From Halalkalibacter urbisdiaboli (GTDB lineage Bacteria > Bacillota > Bacilli > Bacillales > Bacillaceae_D), in the NCBI RefSeq assembly GCF_002156385.1, contig NZ_MVJM01000002.1, positions 1,054,517 through 1,118,516 of the forward strand: a stretch of 64,000 bases of DNA, written 5' to 3'. Below, one piece after another: positions 8,250 to 18,300 of this stretch. Every line of letters starts with the position of its first letter. The stretch's first letter is position 1. The position numbers were made by a program, and so were the translations under genes. The notes below the pieces were generated by a model, which saw only the letters and a list, made by a program, of their open reading frames with translations, did not search any database and had not been told where the DNA came from.

Positions 8250-10016
8250 TTATTGTAGTGGGACAAATAATAGATTCACAGGTAAATTACTTCCGGCCGC
8301 TGGAATAAAGGTAATCTCAACCTTTTCTTCATTCATTCCAGTCCGGTAAAGAATTCCTGCTTCATGTGGACTTTGAAGGATACTTTTTGTCGTCGTGTAA
8401 ACAACTTTATTGTTCACAAGGAATGCTCCTGCATAATGCCCACCTCGTGGATTTAACAAAATAGCCGTATTTGGTGCCACACGATCAAACTTGATTTGAT
8501 AACGTACACCGTAGTTTCCAGGGTTCCTTGCTTCCTGTCCAGTCATTCCATCAACGCCTTCAATAAATCCATCAATTGTACCATCTGTGAGAACCATACG
8601 TTGATTGTCTGAGCCAACAAGCTCACTTACCTGTAACACACGCTCTCCTTTTTCAAACGTACCTCTTGTATGAATCCCGTCCTTAGGAACATCGACACCA
8701 GTTAAATACGGTAAAATACTTTCCAAAGAAGTGTCTTGGTCAAGAGCAATCACTCGGTATTCGACCTCTTGATCAGAATGGACATCTACATAAGCGGAAA
8801 TGGTATAGTTGGGTTGAATCAGCGTCGTAAGCTCCTGAGCAACTACTCGTGTATTCCGAGGAGGCAGCTCAATCGTTTCTCTCGCACGACTGCTTTGTAA
8901 ATCTATTAAATATCTACCACTTGCTGCTTTCCCTGCAGATGAGACATATTGGGATGGCCCACCTACACCAACATTGTTAACTGTTAGGGAAGCTGTATTC
9001 GTTCTACTTTTGTTCGTTGCTATTAAATAAAGTCTAGCAGGAACGAGACGATTATTGACCTTATGAATCATAAACCGAACATCACCTGATAAATCATCAC
9101 GGTAATGAATCCCTTCTCGGGTAATTCGTTCAGGACTATTGGCACGAACTAATGTAAAATCCTTCTCTTCAATCGAATAAGGGACTTGCTTAAATTCTAA
9201 AACACCTGCGCGATCAACTGCTAGCTTATCACCAATTGGTAATCGCATTAAATCGTATTGCTGCTTCGTGTAGAGAACTTCATTTGTAATAGTAATCGTT
9301 CTAGACGTGCGACTCACTTGTCCATTTTTATTTTGAATTTCTAATGTTATCGTTTGCGTACCAGGTTCAAAAAAGGCGTCTTGATTATTTGTCCAAGTGC
9401 GTCGAATAATCTCACTGCCACCATTTTTACTTCTATCCTGATACTGAATCGACTCGCCAATCATGTACGATGACTTATCCGTTGTAAAAATCGCCTCTGG
9501 TTTTGGTACCGGTTTAGGCTCAGGTGTCGTTCCTCCATCAGTTGGCGGGAAATGAACCGTTACACGATTTTCCTTCATATTCGGATTAAAGGTCGCTCCT
9601 AAATGTGTAAAAATAGGTCGAATCGGTGCCATTAAGGAAGGTGTTGTCTTCGGCTGAATAATCATTGTTTTCCCATGACCTTCATAAGAATAACGGACCC
9701 CATTATACATATACGTATTCGAATCAACAACAAAACGGAATTCGTGATTATGACCACTTAACACATATTCCCGATTTCCAGACCCATAACGAATCGACAA
9801 TCCAAGATAATTCGCCAAAGATCGCAACGACAAATACGTCACACCCTTTTCCACCACATGCGGAGCTTGAGCATGAATCAAGCGATCCCCATCATACATT
9901 TGAGTTGTATTAATAACCAACGTCAATGTCTTCGCAGTATTGGCACTCACTGACGCCATCGGAATCACAACAAGCAACGAACATAATAAAAACAAAATCA
10001 AAATCTTATGCTTCAA
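8250..10016 (-). CDS. Large secreted stalk-domain protein, function unknown
   Basis: 588 residues. Signal peptide 1-25, stalk (copper amine oxidase N-terminal) domain at about 30-155 (YLSLRSLANYLGLSI and MAPIRPIFTHLGATF), then a Pro/Thr linker, a PKD-like beta domain at about 175-245, and a 340-residue C-terminal region rich in beta strands with no catalytic motif I recognise. Start is TTG at 10016, with GAGGTG seven bases upstream. It is bracketed by its own terminator and by the S-layer terminator. A wall-bound structural or adhesive role is plausible. It could be an S-layer-associated protein, but it carries no SLH domain. Confidence 0.82.
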   Translation of the reverse strand: MKHKILILFLLCSLLVVIPMASVSANTAKTLTLVINTTQMYDGDRLIHAQAPHVVEKGVTYLSLRSLANYLGLSIRYGSGNREYVLSGHNHEFRFVVDSNTYMYNGVRYSYEGHGKTMIIQPKTTPSLMAPIRPIFTHLGATFNPNMKENRVTVHFPPTDGGTTPEPKPVPKPEAIFTTDKSSYMIGESIQYQDRSKNGGSEIIRRTWTNNQDAFFEPGTQTITLEIQNKNGQVSRTSRTITITNEVLYTKQQYDLMRLPIGDKLAVDRAGVLEFKQVPYSIEEKDFTLVRANSPERITREGIHYRDDLSGDVRFMIHKVNNRLVPARLYLIATNKSRTNTASLTVNNVGVGGPSQYVSSAGKAASGRYLIDLQSSRARETIELPPRNTRVVAQELTTLIQPNYTISAYVDVHSDQEVEYRVIALDQDTSLESILPYLTGVDVPKDGIHTRGTFEKGERVLQVSELVGSDNQRMVLTDGTIDGFIEGVDGMTGQEARNPGNYGVRYQIKFDRVAPNTAILLNPRGGHYAGAFLVNNKVVYTTTKSILQSPHEAGILYRTGMNEEKVEITFIPAAGSNLPVNLLFVPLQ

Positions 10017-10160
10017 TCAAAAACACCTCATCTTGTAATCTAGTGATAGTTTAATATCTTGTAGTACAAAGCTAATCTTACAAGATTTGGGATAGTAGTG
10101 CAAGAGGGGAGATATTAGTAATTTCAATTTGATATTAATATAAAGGTTCTGTGTAATTCA

Positions 10161-10191
10161 AAAAAACCTACCCATATAGGGTAGGTTTTTT
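10161..10191 (-). terminator. Rho-independent terminator of the S-layer gene
   Basis: 13-bp perfect stem (10161-10173 with 10179-10191), 5-nt loop, T-run on the minus strand, seven bases past the S-layer stop codon. Confidence 0.95.
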
Positions 10192-10197
10192 TATAAA

Positions 10198-12879
10198 TTA
10201 CTCTACTACAGAAACAGTGATTGCAACTGGGCTAGCTAATAAATCTTTATTAACTACAGCAGATAAACCATCAACAGTATCAACAGCAGAAATTACTAGA
10301 GTAAATGAACCTGATGTCTTACCTTCGTTAAGGCTAATAACACCATCAGTTACAGTTACATTATTTAAGTTAGTTACACGAGTGCTTGGTGAAACTGTTA
10401 CACCATTAGCAAGACCCTTAACTGAAGTACTTTCAACAGAAGAGTTAGCAACGTTATACTTCATAGTAGCTCCGAATTGATCTTGAACAGTTAATAATGG
10501 GTTAACTGTATACTTAGAGCTGCTATACTTACCAAATAGTAACTCATCAATAGTTGAAACTTTACCAAGTGATGCTACAACACTTGATGTTCTTAAAGAA
10601 GCTTTTGAAGCAACAGAATCAGTGTTCTTGTAAGAAACATTAATGTTGTCAACTGTAACTCCACCAACAACTGCACTTACTTTTACAGTCCCTGAGTTAA
10701 CTAATGTTAAAACAGCATCAGAAGCATCAGCAAATGATAATGTATCTAAAGCAAGTTTGCCATCAGTGTGGCTTAATAATGCCTTTTCTTCATCAGATAA
10801 TGCACCAGTATCCAACTTCAAGAAATTATCTGTACCATCTATTGCAACTGAAGCAACCTTGTTACCAGCAGAGTCAACCTTGAATAATTCAAATACTACG
10901 TTATTATCCACTGCATCTTTACCAGTGTCATTAGTATCATCATCAGCATCTAAATAATCAGCAGATGAAGAAGTAACAACTAGGTCATACTTACTTGCAG
11001 TACCAAAATCCTTAACAGCTACTGAGAAAGACTTTGTAAAGATATCTTTACCATCAGCATCTTTCGCTTTAACTGTTACTGTTGTTGAACCATTAGCAAC
11101 AGCACTTAATGGAATTTCATATACACCTACGTCTTCAGTAGTGTTAACTGCTAAATCACCAACAACACCTGACTTACTTGCAGAGATAGAGAAATCTCCA
11201 GATGCAGCAATCTTTTCACCATACTGATCTTTAAGAGTAAGTTTTACTGTATCAGTATTAGAAGGAGAAGACGCATCTGTTGTTAATGTAACAGAAGACT
11301 TATCTAATTCACCAGAAGTAACTTTAGCATCAGCAGTTACAGTAAACGTAACTGTAGTTTCAAACTTACCAACTTTAATTTTTGCACTTGCAGTACCAGT
11401 AGAAACTGGGTCAATTACAAAGTTTCCACCTTCAACAGAAACTGTTGCAACAGTTGGGTTTAAGTTAGTAATCGTTGCATCAGCAGGATTTACTTTTACA
11501 ATTGTATCAGCTGAATCTTTTGCATAAACGTTTAATACCTTGTCTACAGCAGACTTTTGTACAGAAGTTTTCACTTTATCTTCTTCTTTTAACGTTTCAT
11601 AAGCACTAGCAACTACTGATTCACCTACATGTACTCCATCTAAAGAAACTGCTTCATAAGGAGCAGCAGTTACTTGAACTGCACCAGTTGTTGCTAAAAG
11701 TTTACCTTCTGAATCAGAAACTTTAATTTCTACATAAGCAGAACCTTCTGCATTTTCTACAACTACACCATTATTTACAATTGAAGTATCAGTAGTTGCT
11801 ACAGTCACATTATAGCTATCGTTACCAATAACTTCAGATGTAATATTACGACCAAGACCATCTTTAATAGTTACTGAATCTAGTAACTCAACTGCATTTT
11901 CACCAACACTACCAGTAGAGTTGAAGTTTGTCTTATTTAAAGCAACTTCAGCAACTTCAGATGTTTCATAAGTGAATTCAACATCAGTAGCTTCAGCTAA
12001 TTCTAAGCCACTTTCAGATGTAACGCCATCCACAGTAACCTTATAAGTTTCGTTATCTTCAAAAGCCTTGTTAAAAGTTAATTTAACTTCATTTTTATTG
12101 CTTGCACTTACTTCAGCATCAACAACTGTAAGTCCGTTATCCGCAGCAAAATTAGTAGCTTCAACAGCACCTACTTCACTTGAAAACTCAACAACTGCTT
12201 GTGTTGAATTAATAGCACTTGCTGATTCAACAGTTAGATTGTTTTGTTTAACTTCTACACGCTTTTCAGGAACTTCTGTACGGTGAACGAATACAGGAAG
12301 TTGTGCACGTGTTACGTTTTGGTTAGGACCGAATGCGTTAGCTGCAACACCTTCAGCTACACCAAGACTAGCTAATACTTGAACGTAATCTTTACCCCAA
12401 CCAGTGTTGTCAGCGAAAGATACGTCAGCGTTTTTGTTAAGCTCTAAGCCATAAGCTTCTACAATCATTTTCGCCATTTCTTGACGAGTAATTTTGCCAT
12501 TTGGCTTGAATGAACCATCGCTGTAACCGTTGATTACGCCTGGTTTTTGTTCTTGGATTGCTGCAACAAATGCAGAAGACCAGTGGCTTTCAGTGTCAGC
12601 GAAATCTGCTTTTGCACTTGCATCTACTTCAAGACCAAGAGAGACAGCAAGAATCTTTGCAGCTTCACCACGTGTTACTGATGCGCTAGCGTCATATGAA
12701 CCGTCCAAACGGCCATCGATAGCACCTTTCTCTACTAAATAAGATACTGCTTCGTCTGCCCAAGCAGGAATGCTGTCAGTGAATGACGCTGCTGCTGCTG
12801 GAGTTGCTACTGATGCTACCATTGCTGCTGCTACTGATGTAGCTAAAAACTTACGGTAAGACTTAGGTTGATAAGCCAT
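10198..12879 (-). CDS. slpA: S-layer protein with three SLH domains
   Basis: Main candidate surface-array protein, 893 residues. It begins MAYQPKSYRKFLATSV, as in the SlpA of alkaliphilic B. pseudofirmus from memory, with a signal peptide cut after an Ala run near residue 31. Three SLH domains lie at about 32-200 (ITRQEMAKMIVEAYG in the second). SLH domains bind pyruvylated secondary wall polymer. The rest is Ser/Thr/Val/Asp-rich beta structure resembling bacterial Ig-like repeats, with few Arg and no Cys. The start was set by AAGGAGG seven bases upstream of 12879; an in-frame start 22 codons earlier lacks this. A long leader, perfect promoter and strong terminator fit very high expression. 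Confidence 0.93.
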   Translation of the reverse strand: MAYQPKSYRKFLATSVAAAMVASVATPAAAASFTDSIPAWADEAVSYLVEKGAIDGRLDGSYDASASVTRGEAAKILAVSLGLEVDASAKADFADTESHWSSAFVAAIQEQKPGVINGYSDGSFKPNGKITRQEMAKMIVEAYGLELNKNADVSFADNTGWGKDYVQVLASLGVAEGVAANAFGPNQNVTRAQLPVFVHRTEVPEKRVEVKQNNLTVESASAINSTQAVVEFSSEVGAVEATNFAADNGLTVVDAEVSASNKNEVKLTFNKAFEDNETYKVTVDGVTSESGLELAEATDVEFTYETSEVAEVALNKTNFNSTGSVGENAVELLDSVTIKDGLGRNITSEVIGNDSYNVTVATTDTSIVNNGVVVENAEGSAYVEIKVSDSEGKLLATTGAVQVTAAPYEAVSLDGVHVGESVVASAYETLKEEDKVKTSVQKSAVDKVLNVYAKDSADTIVKVNPADATITNLNPTVATVSVEGGNFVIDPVSTGTASAKIKVGKFETTVTFTVTADAKVTSGELDKSSVTLTTDASSPSNTDTVKLTLKDQYGEKIAASGDFSISASKSGVVGDLAVNTTEDVGVYEIPLSAVANGSTTVTVKAKDADGKDIFTKSFSVAVKDFGTASKYDLVVTSSSADYLDADDDTNDTGKDAVDNNVVFELFKVDSAGNKVASVAIDGTDNFLKLDTGALSDEEKALLSHTDGKLALDTLSFADASDAVLTLVNSGTVKVSAVVGGVTVDNINVSYKNTDSVASKASLRTSSVVASLGKVSTIDELLFGKYSSSKYTVNPLLTVQDQFGATMKYNVANSSVESTSVKGLANGVTVSPSTRVTNLNNVTVTDGVISLNEGKTSGSFTLVISAVDTVDGLSAVVNKDLLASPVAITVSVVE

Positions 12880-13080
12880 GTGGGTAAATCCTCCTTTAAA
12901 TTTATGTACATTTTTGTACTTTTTTCTACTAAAAATTAAGAGCACGTTACTATCATGATGTTTGACGAGCCATGATGTGATGTCGTTGATAGTAATAAAT
13001 AGCGATAATAGTGAGTTCCTTACTAGATACTCAGATAGACTGCTCTTAAATCTTAGTAACTACCAAGATGTAATGCTTGC
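12880..13080 (-). promoter_or_regulatory. Long structured leader of the S-layer mRNA
   Basis: About 200 bases lie between the predicted transcription start and the start codon. Nested perfect inverted repeats are seen: 9-bp arms at 12936-12944 and 13041-13049, and inside them 9-bp arms at 12947-12955 and 12987-12995. Such leaders stabilise abundant S-layer transcripts in other Bacillaceae; that role is inferred here. The ribosome site (AAAGGAGG) lies outside the stems. Confidence 0.6.
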
Positions 13081-13086
13081 AAGAAT

Positions 13087-13115
13087 AGTATAATTACCAA
13101 TCCTAGTAATGTCAA
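13087..13115 (-). promoter_or_regulatory. Strong sigma-A promoter of the S-layer gene
   Basis: On the minus strand TTGACA (13110-13115) and TATACT (13087-13092) are separated by exactly 17 bases, a perfect -35 and a 5/6 -10. It predicts a start near 13080 and a 200-base leader. Confidence 0.85.
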
Positions 13116-13556
13116 CCATTTTAAAAAATATGTCAAGTCTATCACATATTTCTTATATTTTGTTGTCGACTTGCTTGGACTAGCAACTTACTTCATTCTA
13201 CAACATTTTACATAGATTTCAATAAAAATTGTAAAATTTTTGTTGGCATATGTTCCCATAATTAACCCGTAATTGCTCATTACTAATCCTGTTTATCTGT
13301 TTTTCTACTATATATAATATGAAATGAACTCTATTTTGCATTCCCCCTTTCACTATGTAAATCTAATTTTCTACCATTAAACTCCAAAAAGATTACACCC
13401 TCTATTACACGTTTGTTAAGAACTTGTAACATAAGATCATAGATTTATATGGTAGACTTAGTCTCGTACTAACGAAATTACCCAAATCACGACAAATTAA
13501 ACATCTTTTTTTGATAGATGCTGTTGAATTTTTTCACCTATACGAGGAGTGTTTAT

Positions 13557-14594
13557 ATGCGAAGGAAACTTATACCGATACTAGCCTTTCTATTAATTAT
13601 CTCAACACTTGGACCTTTACAGCCTGTTATGGCTAGTAGCACGCAAGATGAGGTTGTCAAAATTGCTAAGGAGTACATTGGAGTTCCTTACAAGTTTGGA
13701 GGTACGACTCCAAGTGGTTTTGATTGTTCTGGTTTCATTAAATACGTAATGGATAAGGCTGACGTGAAAATGCCACGTACAGCGAGTGAACAATATAATT
13801 CTGGTGAGGCTGTTAAAAAAGCCAACTTACAAAAAGGAGATTTGGTGTTTTTCGAAACATATAAGCCAGGTCCATCCCACTCAGGAATATATGTAGGTGA
13901 CGGTAAATTTATTCACGCTTCTTCATCAAAAGGAATTACGATTTCTTCTGTTAATGACCCATATTACTGGGGCCCGCGTTATTTAGGTGCTAAGCGAGTA
14001 ATTAAAGAAGAAAAAACAGAGGCTGCTGTAGCTAAAGTCGAAGAACAGCCTAAACGTATCCTTGGAGAAGGCGAATTTCACGATGTTGCTACAAACCATT
14101 GGGCATTTAATGAAATTAAGAAATTAAGCGTACAATCGATTATTTCTGGATATGGTAATCATAAATTTGGCCCTAATGACAAGCTTACTCGCGCGCAAAT
14201 TGCTGCATTGCTTAGCCGAGCTGTTGGATTAGATACATCGTCTAGAGTACATGGTTTTTCTGATGTATCAGATGAGCACTGGGGAGTTGGGGCAATTGCC
14301 GCCGCTGATCGTGCAGGCTATTTCTCTTATTTAGCTGGTGATGCCTTTAATCCAAATGAACCAGTCACTCGCGATGAAATTGCCGTATTATTTGCAAAAG
14401 CTTTTGATTTAACGGTTTCTGAGTCTGATGACTTGTTATTCTCTGATGTTGATTCATCAAATTGGGCTCATAAAGAAATCTCAGCTTTACAATCAAGTGG
14501 TATTGTTAAAGGATTTGAAGATGGTACGTATCGTCCTTCTAACCAAGTCACTCGTGCTGAGTTCTCAAAAATTTTATACAACGCTCTTTATTAA
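13557..14594 (+). CDS. NlpC/P60 endopeptidase with three SLH domains
   Basis: Secreted wall hydrolase, 345 residues. Signal peptide 1-26, NlpC/P60 cysteine peptidase domain at about 30-155 with Cys57 (GFDCSGF), His108 (PSHSGIY) and His120 (FIHAS) as the catalytic set, then three SLH domains from about residue 185 to the end that would tether it to the wall polymer. ATG at 13557 has GAGGAG at normal distance; an in-frame ATG 13 codons earlier lacks a site. The enzyme would cut peptide stems of peptidoglycan. It is transcribed away from the S-layer gene and probably helps wall turnover under the S-layer. Confidence 0.93.
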   Translation: MRRKLIPILAFLLIISTLGPLQPVMASSTQDEVVKIAKEYIGVPYKFGGTTPSGFDCSGFIKYVMDKADVKMPRTASEQYNSGEAVKKANLQKGDLVFFETYKPGPSHSGIYVGDGKFIHASSSKGITISSVNDPYYWGPRYLGAKRVIKEEKTEAAVAKVEEQPKRILGEGEFHDVATNHWAFNEIKKLSVQSIISGYGNHKFGPNDKLTRAQIAALLSRAVGLDTSSRVHGFSDVSDEHWGVGAIAAADRAGYFSYLAGDAFNPNEPVTRDEIAVLFAKAFDLTVSESDDLLFSDVDSSNWAHKEISALQSSGIVKGFEDGTYRPSNQVTRAEFSKILYNALY

Positions 14595-14601
14595 ACTTAT
14601 T

Positions 14602-14633
14602 GACACGTCCATGGGTAGTGGGCGTGTTTTTGT
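14602..14633 (+). terminator. Rho-independent terminator of the SLH-NlpC/P60 gene
   Basis: ACACG(T)CC pairs with GG(C)GTGT across a 10-base loop and is followed by TTTTTG, starting eight bases past the stop. Confidence 0.8.
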
Positions 14634-14651
14634 CTTCCTATATATAACGAA

Positions 14652-14688
14652 AAACCAACCGAAAAAGTTTCAACTTTTCGGTTGGTTT
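14652..14688 (-). terminator. Rho-independent terminator of the SLH-subtilase gene
   Basis: 14-bp stem (14652-14665 with 14675-14688) and T-run on the minus strand directly after the subtilase stop. Confidence 0.9.
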
Positions 14689-14700
14689 ATTATATTTTTT

Positions 14701-16647
14701 CTATTGATTTAGTACTCGTGATAAAAACGTTGCGTATTCTGCTCTTGTTACACTATTACGTGGGCGAAATGTTCCATCCTGATAGCCTGCTGCAACATTT
14801 GCATTGGCTACAAGTACAATGGATGAGTACCCAAAATATTCAGGAGAAACATCGTGAAAGCTAACGGACTTTTTCTCCCGTAAAGTAAATGCTCGATTTA
14901 GGATGACTGCCACTTCTCCTCTTGCTATTAAATCATGCGGACGAAATGTTCCATCTTGATAACCGCCAAAAATTCGCTGATTCAGCATTGCTTGAATATA
15001 ATTCGCTGTATAGCTTTGTGAACGAATATCTGGAAAAGCTCCTTCATACGGTACTTCATTTAATCCTAAAGCTCTTGTCATCATGACTGCTGCTTCTGCA
15101 CGTGTAATCGTTTGGTATGGCTTGACTGTTCCATCAGGATAGCCTTGGATGATGTCACGTTCTACTAAATCATAAAGTGGGGCAGCAAACCATTCGTTTC
15201 CGTTGACATCCGTAAATGAAGAAATCGACTTGCCATCATTTGCTTCTGACACTGTCAGCGTAACAGAAGCTTTTTCTGATTCCTTCCCCTCTTCGTTTAC
15301 TGCAGTAACGGAATACGTGTACGTACCTGCGACGACGCGGTCAACATATTGCTGAACATCACCTTCGACAGTTGTAATTAACTTATTGTTGCGATAAATC
15401 GAATACTTTATCCATGGGTGTTGTTCACTCGGTGATTCCCATGTGATGTTTACTTCAAAATCAACCTGTTGTTCGTTTTCTGCTTTAACTTTTACAGCTT
15501 TTACATTTGTTGGCCGTCCTGGAGGTAGCTGTACTTCTTTTAAATCGGCCGGTATTTCTATACGCCCGTAGCCAAAGTGTGGATCTCGTCCCTTTTCTCC
15601 TAAATCAATGGTTTGCTGCTGTAACATTTTTCTTAGCTCTATGTGTGTCGCACGCGGATATGCTTGTTTTAAAAGAGCTAGATGTGCAGTTACATGTGGT
15701 GCAGCCATTGATGTTCCGTTGTCTACTTTATAGGATTGATTTAAATACGTACTATAAATGCTAACTCCTGGTGCAGCGACCTCAACGGCTACGCCTGTCG
15801 CTGAGAATGGTGCGCGTTTATCCTGTTTGTCGACTGCGGCAACGGCGATTACACTTTCATAGGCAGCTGGATAATCAACAGTGTTCCCTGCGCCATCACT
15901 TGTGCCTTCATTCCCAGCAGCCGCAATGACAAGTACACCTTGTTCATAGGCACGATTTAATATGGCTTCAAGTGATGCTGATTTAGTTCGTCCTCCCATA
16001 CTTAAATTAATTAAATCAACCTCTTGCTTCAATGCCCATTCAATACCTTCAATAACATTCGATGTATACCCTTCTCCTCGGCGATCTAGCACCTTTACAG
16101 CATAAAGGCTTACTTCATGAGCAATCCCTATAACGCCACTTTGATTATTTTTTGCCCCAATAATTCCTGCTACATGCGTGCCGTGACCGTTATCATCGAT
16201 AAATGATGTTGTAGATGATACGAAGGATACACCTTTTACAACATCTAATTCAGGATGATTCGTATCAATTCCCGTATCAATGATTGCCACTTTTACCCCT
16301 TTACCGGATAGTCCATTTTTCCATACAGATGGGGCTTGTATTTTTACAGCACCCCAATCGATCTGTTGGCTTTGAACTTGAACCGGATCATCTTTTTCAA
16401 TAAATTCAATTTCTGGGGTCTTGCTTAATTTCAGTGCTTCTTCTTCTGTAAGCTCAACCGCAACTGCAGTTATTGATTCAAAATGACTTAAAATCCGTTC
16501 TTCATAGGGCTTCAATATATGGTTGTCGATTTCCCCATCAAAGCCAACAATATATCTATCAACAGTCTCAGCCTGAATCGTCGGTGAGACGAGGAGACTG
16601 AATACTAGCATTGCTAGAAACGAGATCCATTTTAACTCTCTACTCAC
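14701..16647 (-). CDS. Subtilisin-family serine protease with FnIII and three SLH domains
   Basis: Surface-anchored protease, 648 residues. Signal peptide 1-26, inhibitor I9-like propeptide about 29-90, peptidase S8 domain about 110-360 with Asp124 (DTGID), His155 (GHGTH), oxyanion Asn246 and Ser313 (GTSMAAPH), then a fibronectin-III domain (about 375-465) and three SLH domains to the C-terminus. Start is GTG at 16647 behind GAGGGTGG. The active site is complete. The SLH tail would keep it at the wall rather than released. Likely substrates are S-layer or other surface proteins, which is inference from the neighbourhood. Confidence 0.94.
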   Translation of the reverse strand: MSRELKWISFLAMLVFSLLVSPTIQAETVDRYIVGFDGEIDNHILKPYEERILSHFESITAVAVELTEEEALKLSKTPEIEFIEKDDPVQVQSQQIDWGAVKIQAPSVWKNGLSGKGVKVAIIDTGIDTNHPELDVVKGVSFVSSTTSFIDDNGHGTHVAGIIGAKNNQSGVIGIAHEVSLYAVKVLDRRGEGYTSNVIEGIEWALKQEVDLINLSMGGRTKSASLEAILNRAYEQGVLVIAAAGNEGTSDGAGNTVDYPAAYESVIAVAAVDKQDKRAPFSATGVAVEVAAPGVSIYSTYLNQSYKVDNGTSMAAPHVTAHLALLKQAYPRATHIELRKMLQQQTIDLGEKGRDPHFGYGRIEIPADLKEVQLPPGRPTNVKAVKVKAENEQQVDFEVNITWESPSEQHPWIKYSIYRNNKLITTVEGDVQQYVDRVVAGTYTYSVTAVNEEGKESEKASVTLTVSEANDGKSISSFTDVNGNEWFAAPLYDLVERDIIQGYPDGTVKPYQTITRAEAAVMMTRALGLNEVPYEGAFPDIRSQSYTANYIQAMLNQRIFGGYQDGTFRPHDLIARGEVAVILNRAFTLREKKSVSFHDVSPEYFGYSSIVLVANANVAAGYQDGTFRPRNSVTRAEYATFLSRVLNQ

Positions 16648-16831
16648 AGCTGTCCACCCTCATTCGTATGTGTTTTTTGACCCGTCTATAACTCTATTAT
16701 CCTGTTTTTTCAAGTTGAACACAAGCTGAATTCATTAGCTTTTCTGGTTAAAAATACGAGTTTTATAGAAATGGTAATTTATACCTAACGCTAATAAGGG
16801 TTATTCGTCATGTTTTTATCTGAAATTAAAG

Positions 16832-16870
16832 GAGGTGTCCCAAAAGGTATATTACCTTTTGGGACACCTC
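16832..16870 (-). terminator. Very strong 18-bp hairpin after the amidase gene
   Basis: Perfect 18-bp stem (16832-16849 with 16853-16870) with a 3-base loop, 20 bases past the amidase stop. On the minus strand it is followed only by TTTAATTT, so it may end transcription or protect the 3' end. Similar GGTGTCCCAAAAGG-type stems occur at 32029 and 44745. Confidence 0.7.
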
Positions 16871-16890
16871 TAGGCTCCATTGGCTTTCTA

Positions 16891-18300
16891 TTATTTATAA
16901 AACTTTACGATACCTTGATAGATCGCCTCAGCAGCATCCTCTTGAAAGGAAGATGTTGCAAGTTTTTTTGCTTCTGCTTCATTCGTCAAAAAACCGAGTT
17001 CAACGAGCACTGCTGCCATTTTTGCATTTTTTACTACGTGGAAGTTTCCTTCTTTCGCTCCACGGTCACGCGTTTTTAGCTTTGAAATCAATTCCTTCTG
17101 AATTTCCTCAGCTAACTTCTTACTATCAGCACCTGCATTTAAATTATTCCAAAATGTTTCGGTTCCATTTGCTGAGCTACTTGCTGCAGCATTTGCATGG
17201 ATGCTAACAAACACGTCGGCCTTTTTATTATTCGCAATCGCGACTCGCTCACTTAATTCTAGAAATACATCTTTCTCTCGTGTCATCACGACTGTTGCGC
17301 CTGCATTTTCTAGCTTTTTCTTTAATTTCAATCCAACGCTTAACACAACATCACTCTCACGGACTCCAAACGAAACAGCTCCCGGGTCCTTTCCTCCATG
17401 GCCTGGGTCAAGAACAATAACTTTACCGGTTACCGAGTTAGAGCTAGATGTTGATGGGACATGTAGATAAGAGAGGGATACATATGCTGTTTTTCCTTCA
17501 AATGTAAAGACCGCCCAATTCCCACTCGTATTAAAATAATTTACGCTATCTCCATTTTGAAGCTTGCCAACTATCGCATCACTTGTACTTGGACCTGAAC
17601 GAACATTTAAACCACCCGATGCGTTGTAAACGACAGCACGTGTGATATTGGCTTCTAATACATCTTTTCGTGGTTCGTACTCAGGTAATTTAAATTCAGG
17701 ATAAATCGCGCGAGATAAAAACAAAGAAAATTCAACTCTTGATGTTCCATTTTTCGGCGCAAAGCTTCCATCTGGATAGCCTGCTGAGATTCGTGCTGTT
17801 GTGATCACATTAATTGCATATGCGCCAAACGTATTGGCATTTACATCCCGGTAGATTACATCAGGTCTTGTGCTAGTTAGCTCAAATGCTCTCGTTAAGA
17901 TGATAGCCATCTCAGCGCGAGTAATCGTTCGGGAGGGCTCAAAGGTTCCTTCTCCGGTTCCTTTAATAATCCCAAGTGCTGCCCCTGAGGAAATGTACCC
18001 CGATGCAAAATGATTCGCAGGAACATCCGAAAATGGTGTTTCACCGTTCTGCTCTGCTAGATTTAAGGCTCGTCCAATCATCGTCATCGCTTCTGCTCTT
18101 GTAACCGGTGCGTGTGGACGTAATGTTCCATCAGGGTTCCCTTTTAAAATCGCGTCTTTGGCTAAACGATTTATCTCCTCCTGCCCGAAGCTTGGCATGT
18201 CTGGAAACGAACTTTGCGCTTTGGCAGTAGGTGGATTAATCTGAAGCGAGAAAGCGATAAACATCACAAGATAAAAGAGTACTATCACTAATTTTGGCAT
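16891..18300 (-). CDS. N-acetylmuramoyl-L-alanine amidase with SLH and SH3b domains
   Basis: Wall hydrolase of 469 residues. Signal peptide 1-28, three SLH domains at about 30-205, bacterial SH3 domain at about 215-280 (GGLNVRSGPSTSDAIVGKL), and an Amidase_3 domain at about 290-467. The zinc ligands are visible in DPGHGG, GVRESD and SIHANA, and the catalytic Glu in VELGFL, so it should be active. It would cut between muramic acid and the peptide stem. Start ATG at 18300 with a somewhat distant GGAG. Domain order (SLH first, catalytic last) is the reverse of the two neighbouring SLH enzymes. Confidence 0.94.
   Translation of the reverse strand: MPKLVIVLFYLVMFIAFSLQINPPTAKAQSSFPDMPSFGQEEINRLAKDAILKGNPDGTLRPHAPVTRAEAMTMIGRALNLAEQNGETPFSDVPANHFASGYISSGAALGIIKGTGEGTFEPSRTITRAEMAIILTRAFELTSTRPDVIYRDVNANTFGAYAINVITTARISAGYPDGSFAPKNGTSRVEFSLFLSRAIYPEFKLPEYEPRKDVLEANITRAVVYNASGGLNVRSGPSTSDAIVGKLQNGDSVNYFNTSGNWAVFTFEGKTAYVSLSYLHVPSTSSSNSVTGKVIVLDPGHGGKDPGAVSFGVRESDVVLSVGLKLKKKLENAGATVVMTREKDVFLELSERVAIANNKKADVFVSIHANAAASSSANGTETFWNNLNAGADSKKLAEEIQKELISKLKTRDRGAKEGNFHVVKNAKMAAVLVELGFLTNEAEAKKLATSSFQEDAAEAIYQGIVKFYK

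Larger units (their letters stand above)
12880..13556. other. Divergent intergenic region between S-layer and SLH-NlpC/P60 genes
   Basis: 677 bases with no gene. The left 200 bases are the S-layer leader, followed by its promoter. The right part (13140-13550) is AT-rich upstream sequence of the plus-strand gene, with a possible extended -10 (TGG TAGACT near 13451-13459) but no convincing -35. I see nothing else in it. Confidence 0.55.

Noticed and set aside
10198-12945. S-layer start 22 codons upstream (12945)
   Set aside because: It would place the consensus ribosome site inside the coding region; the signal peptide begins at 12879.
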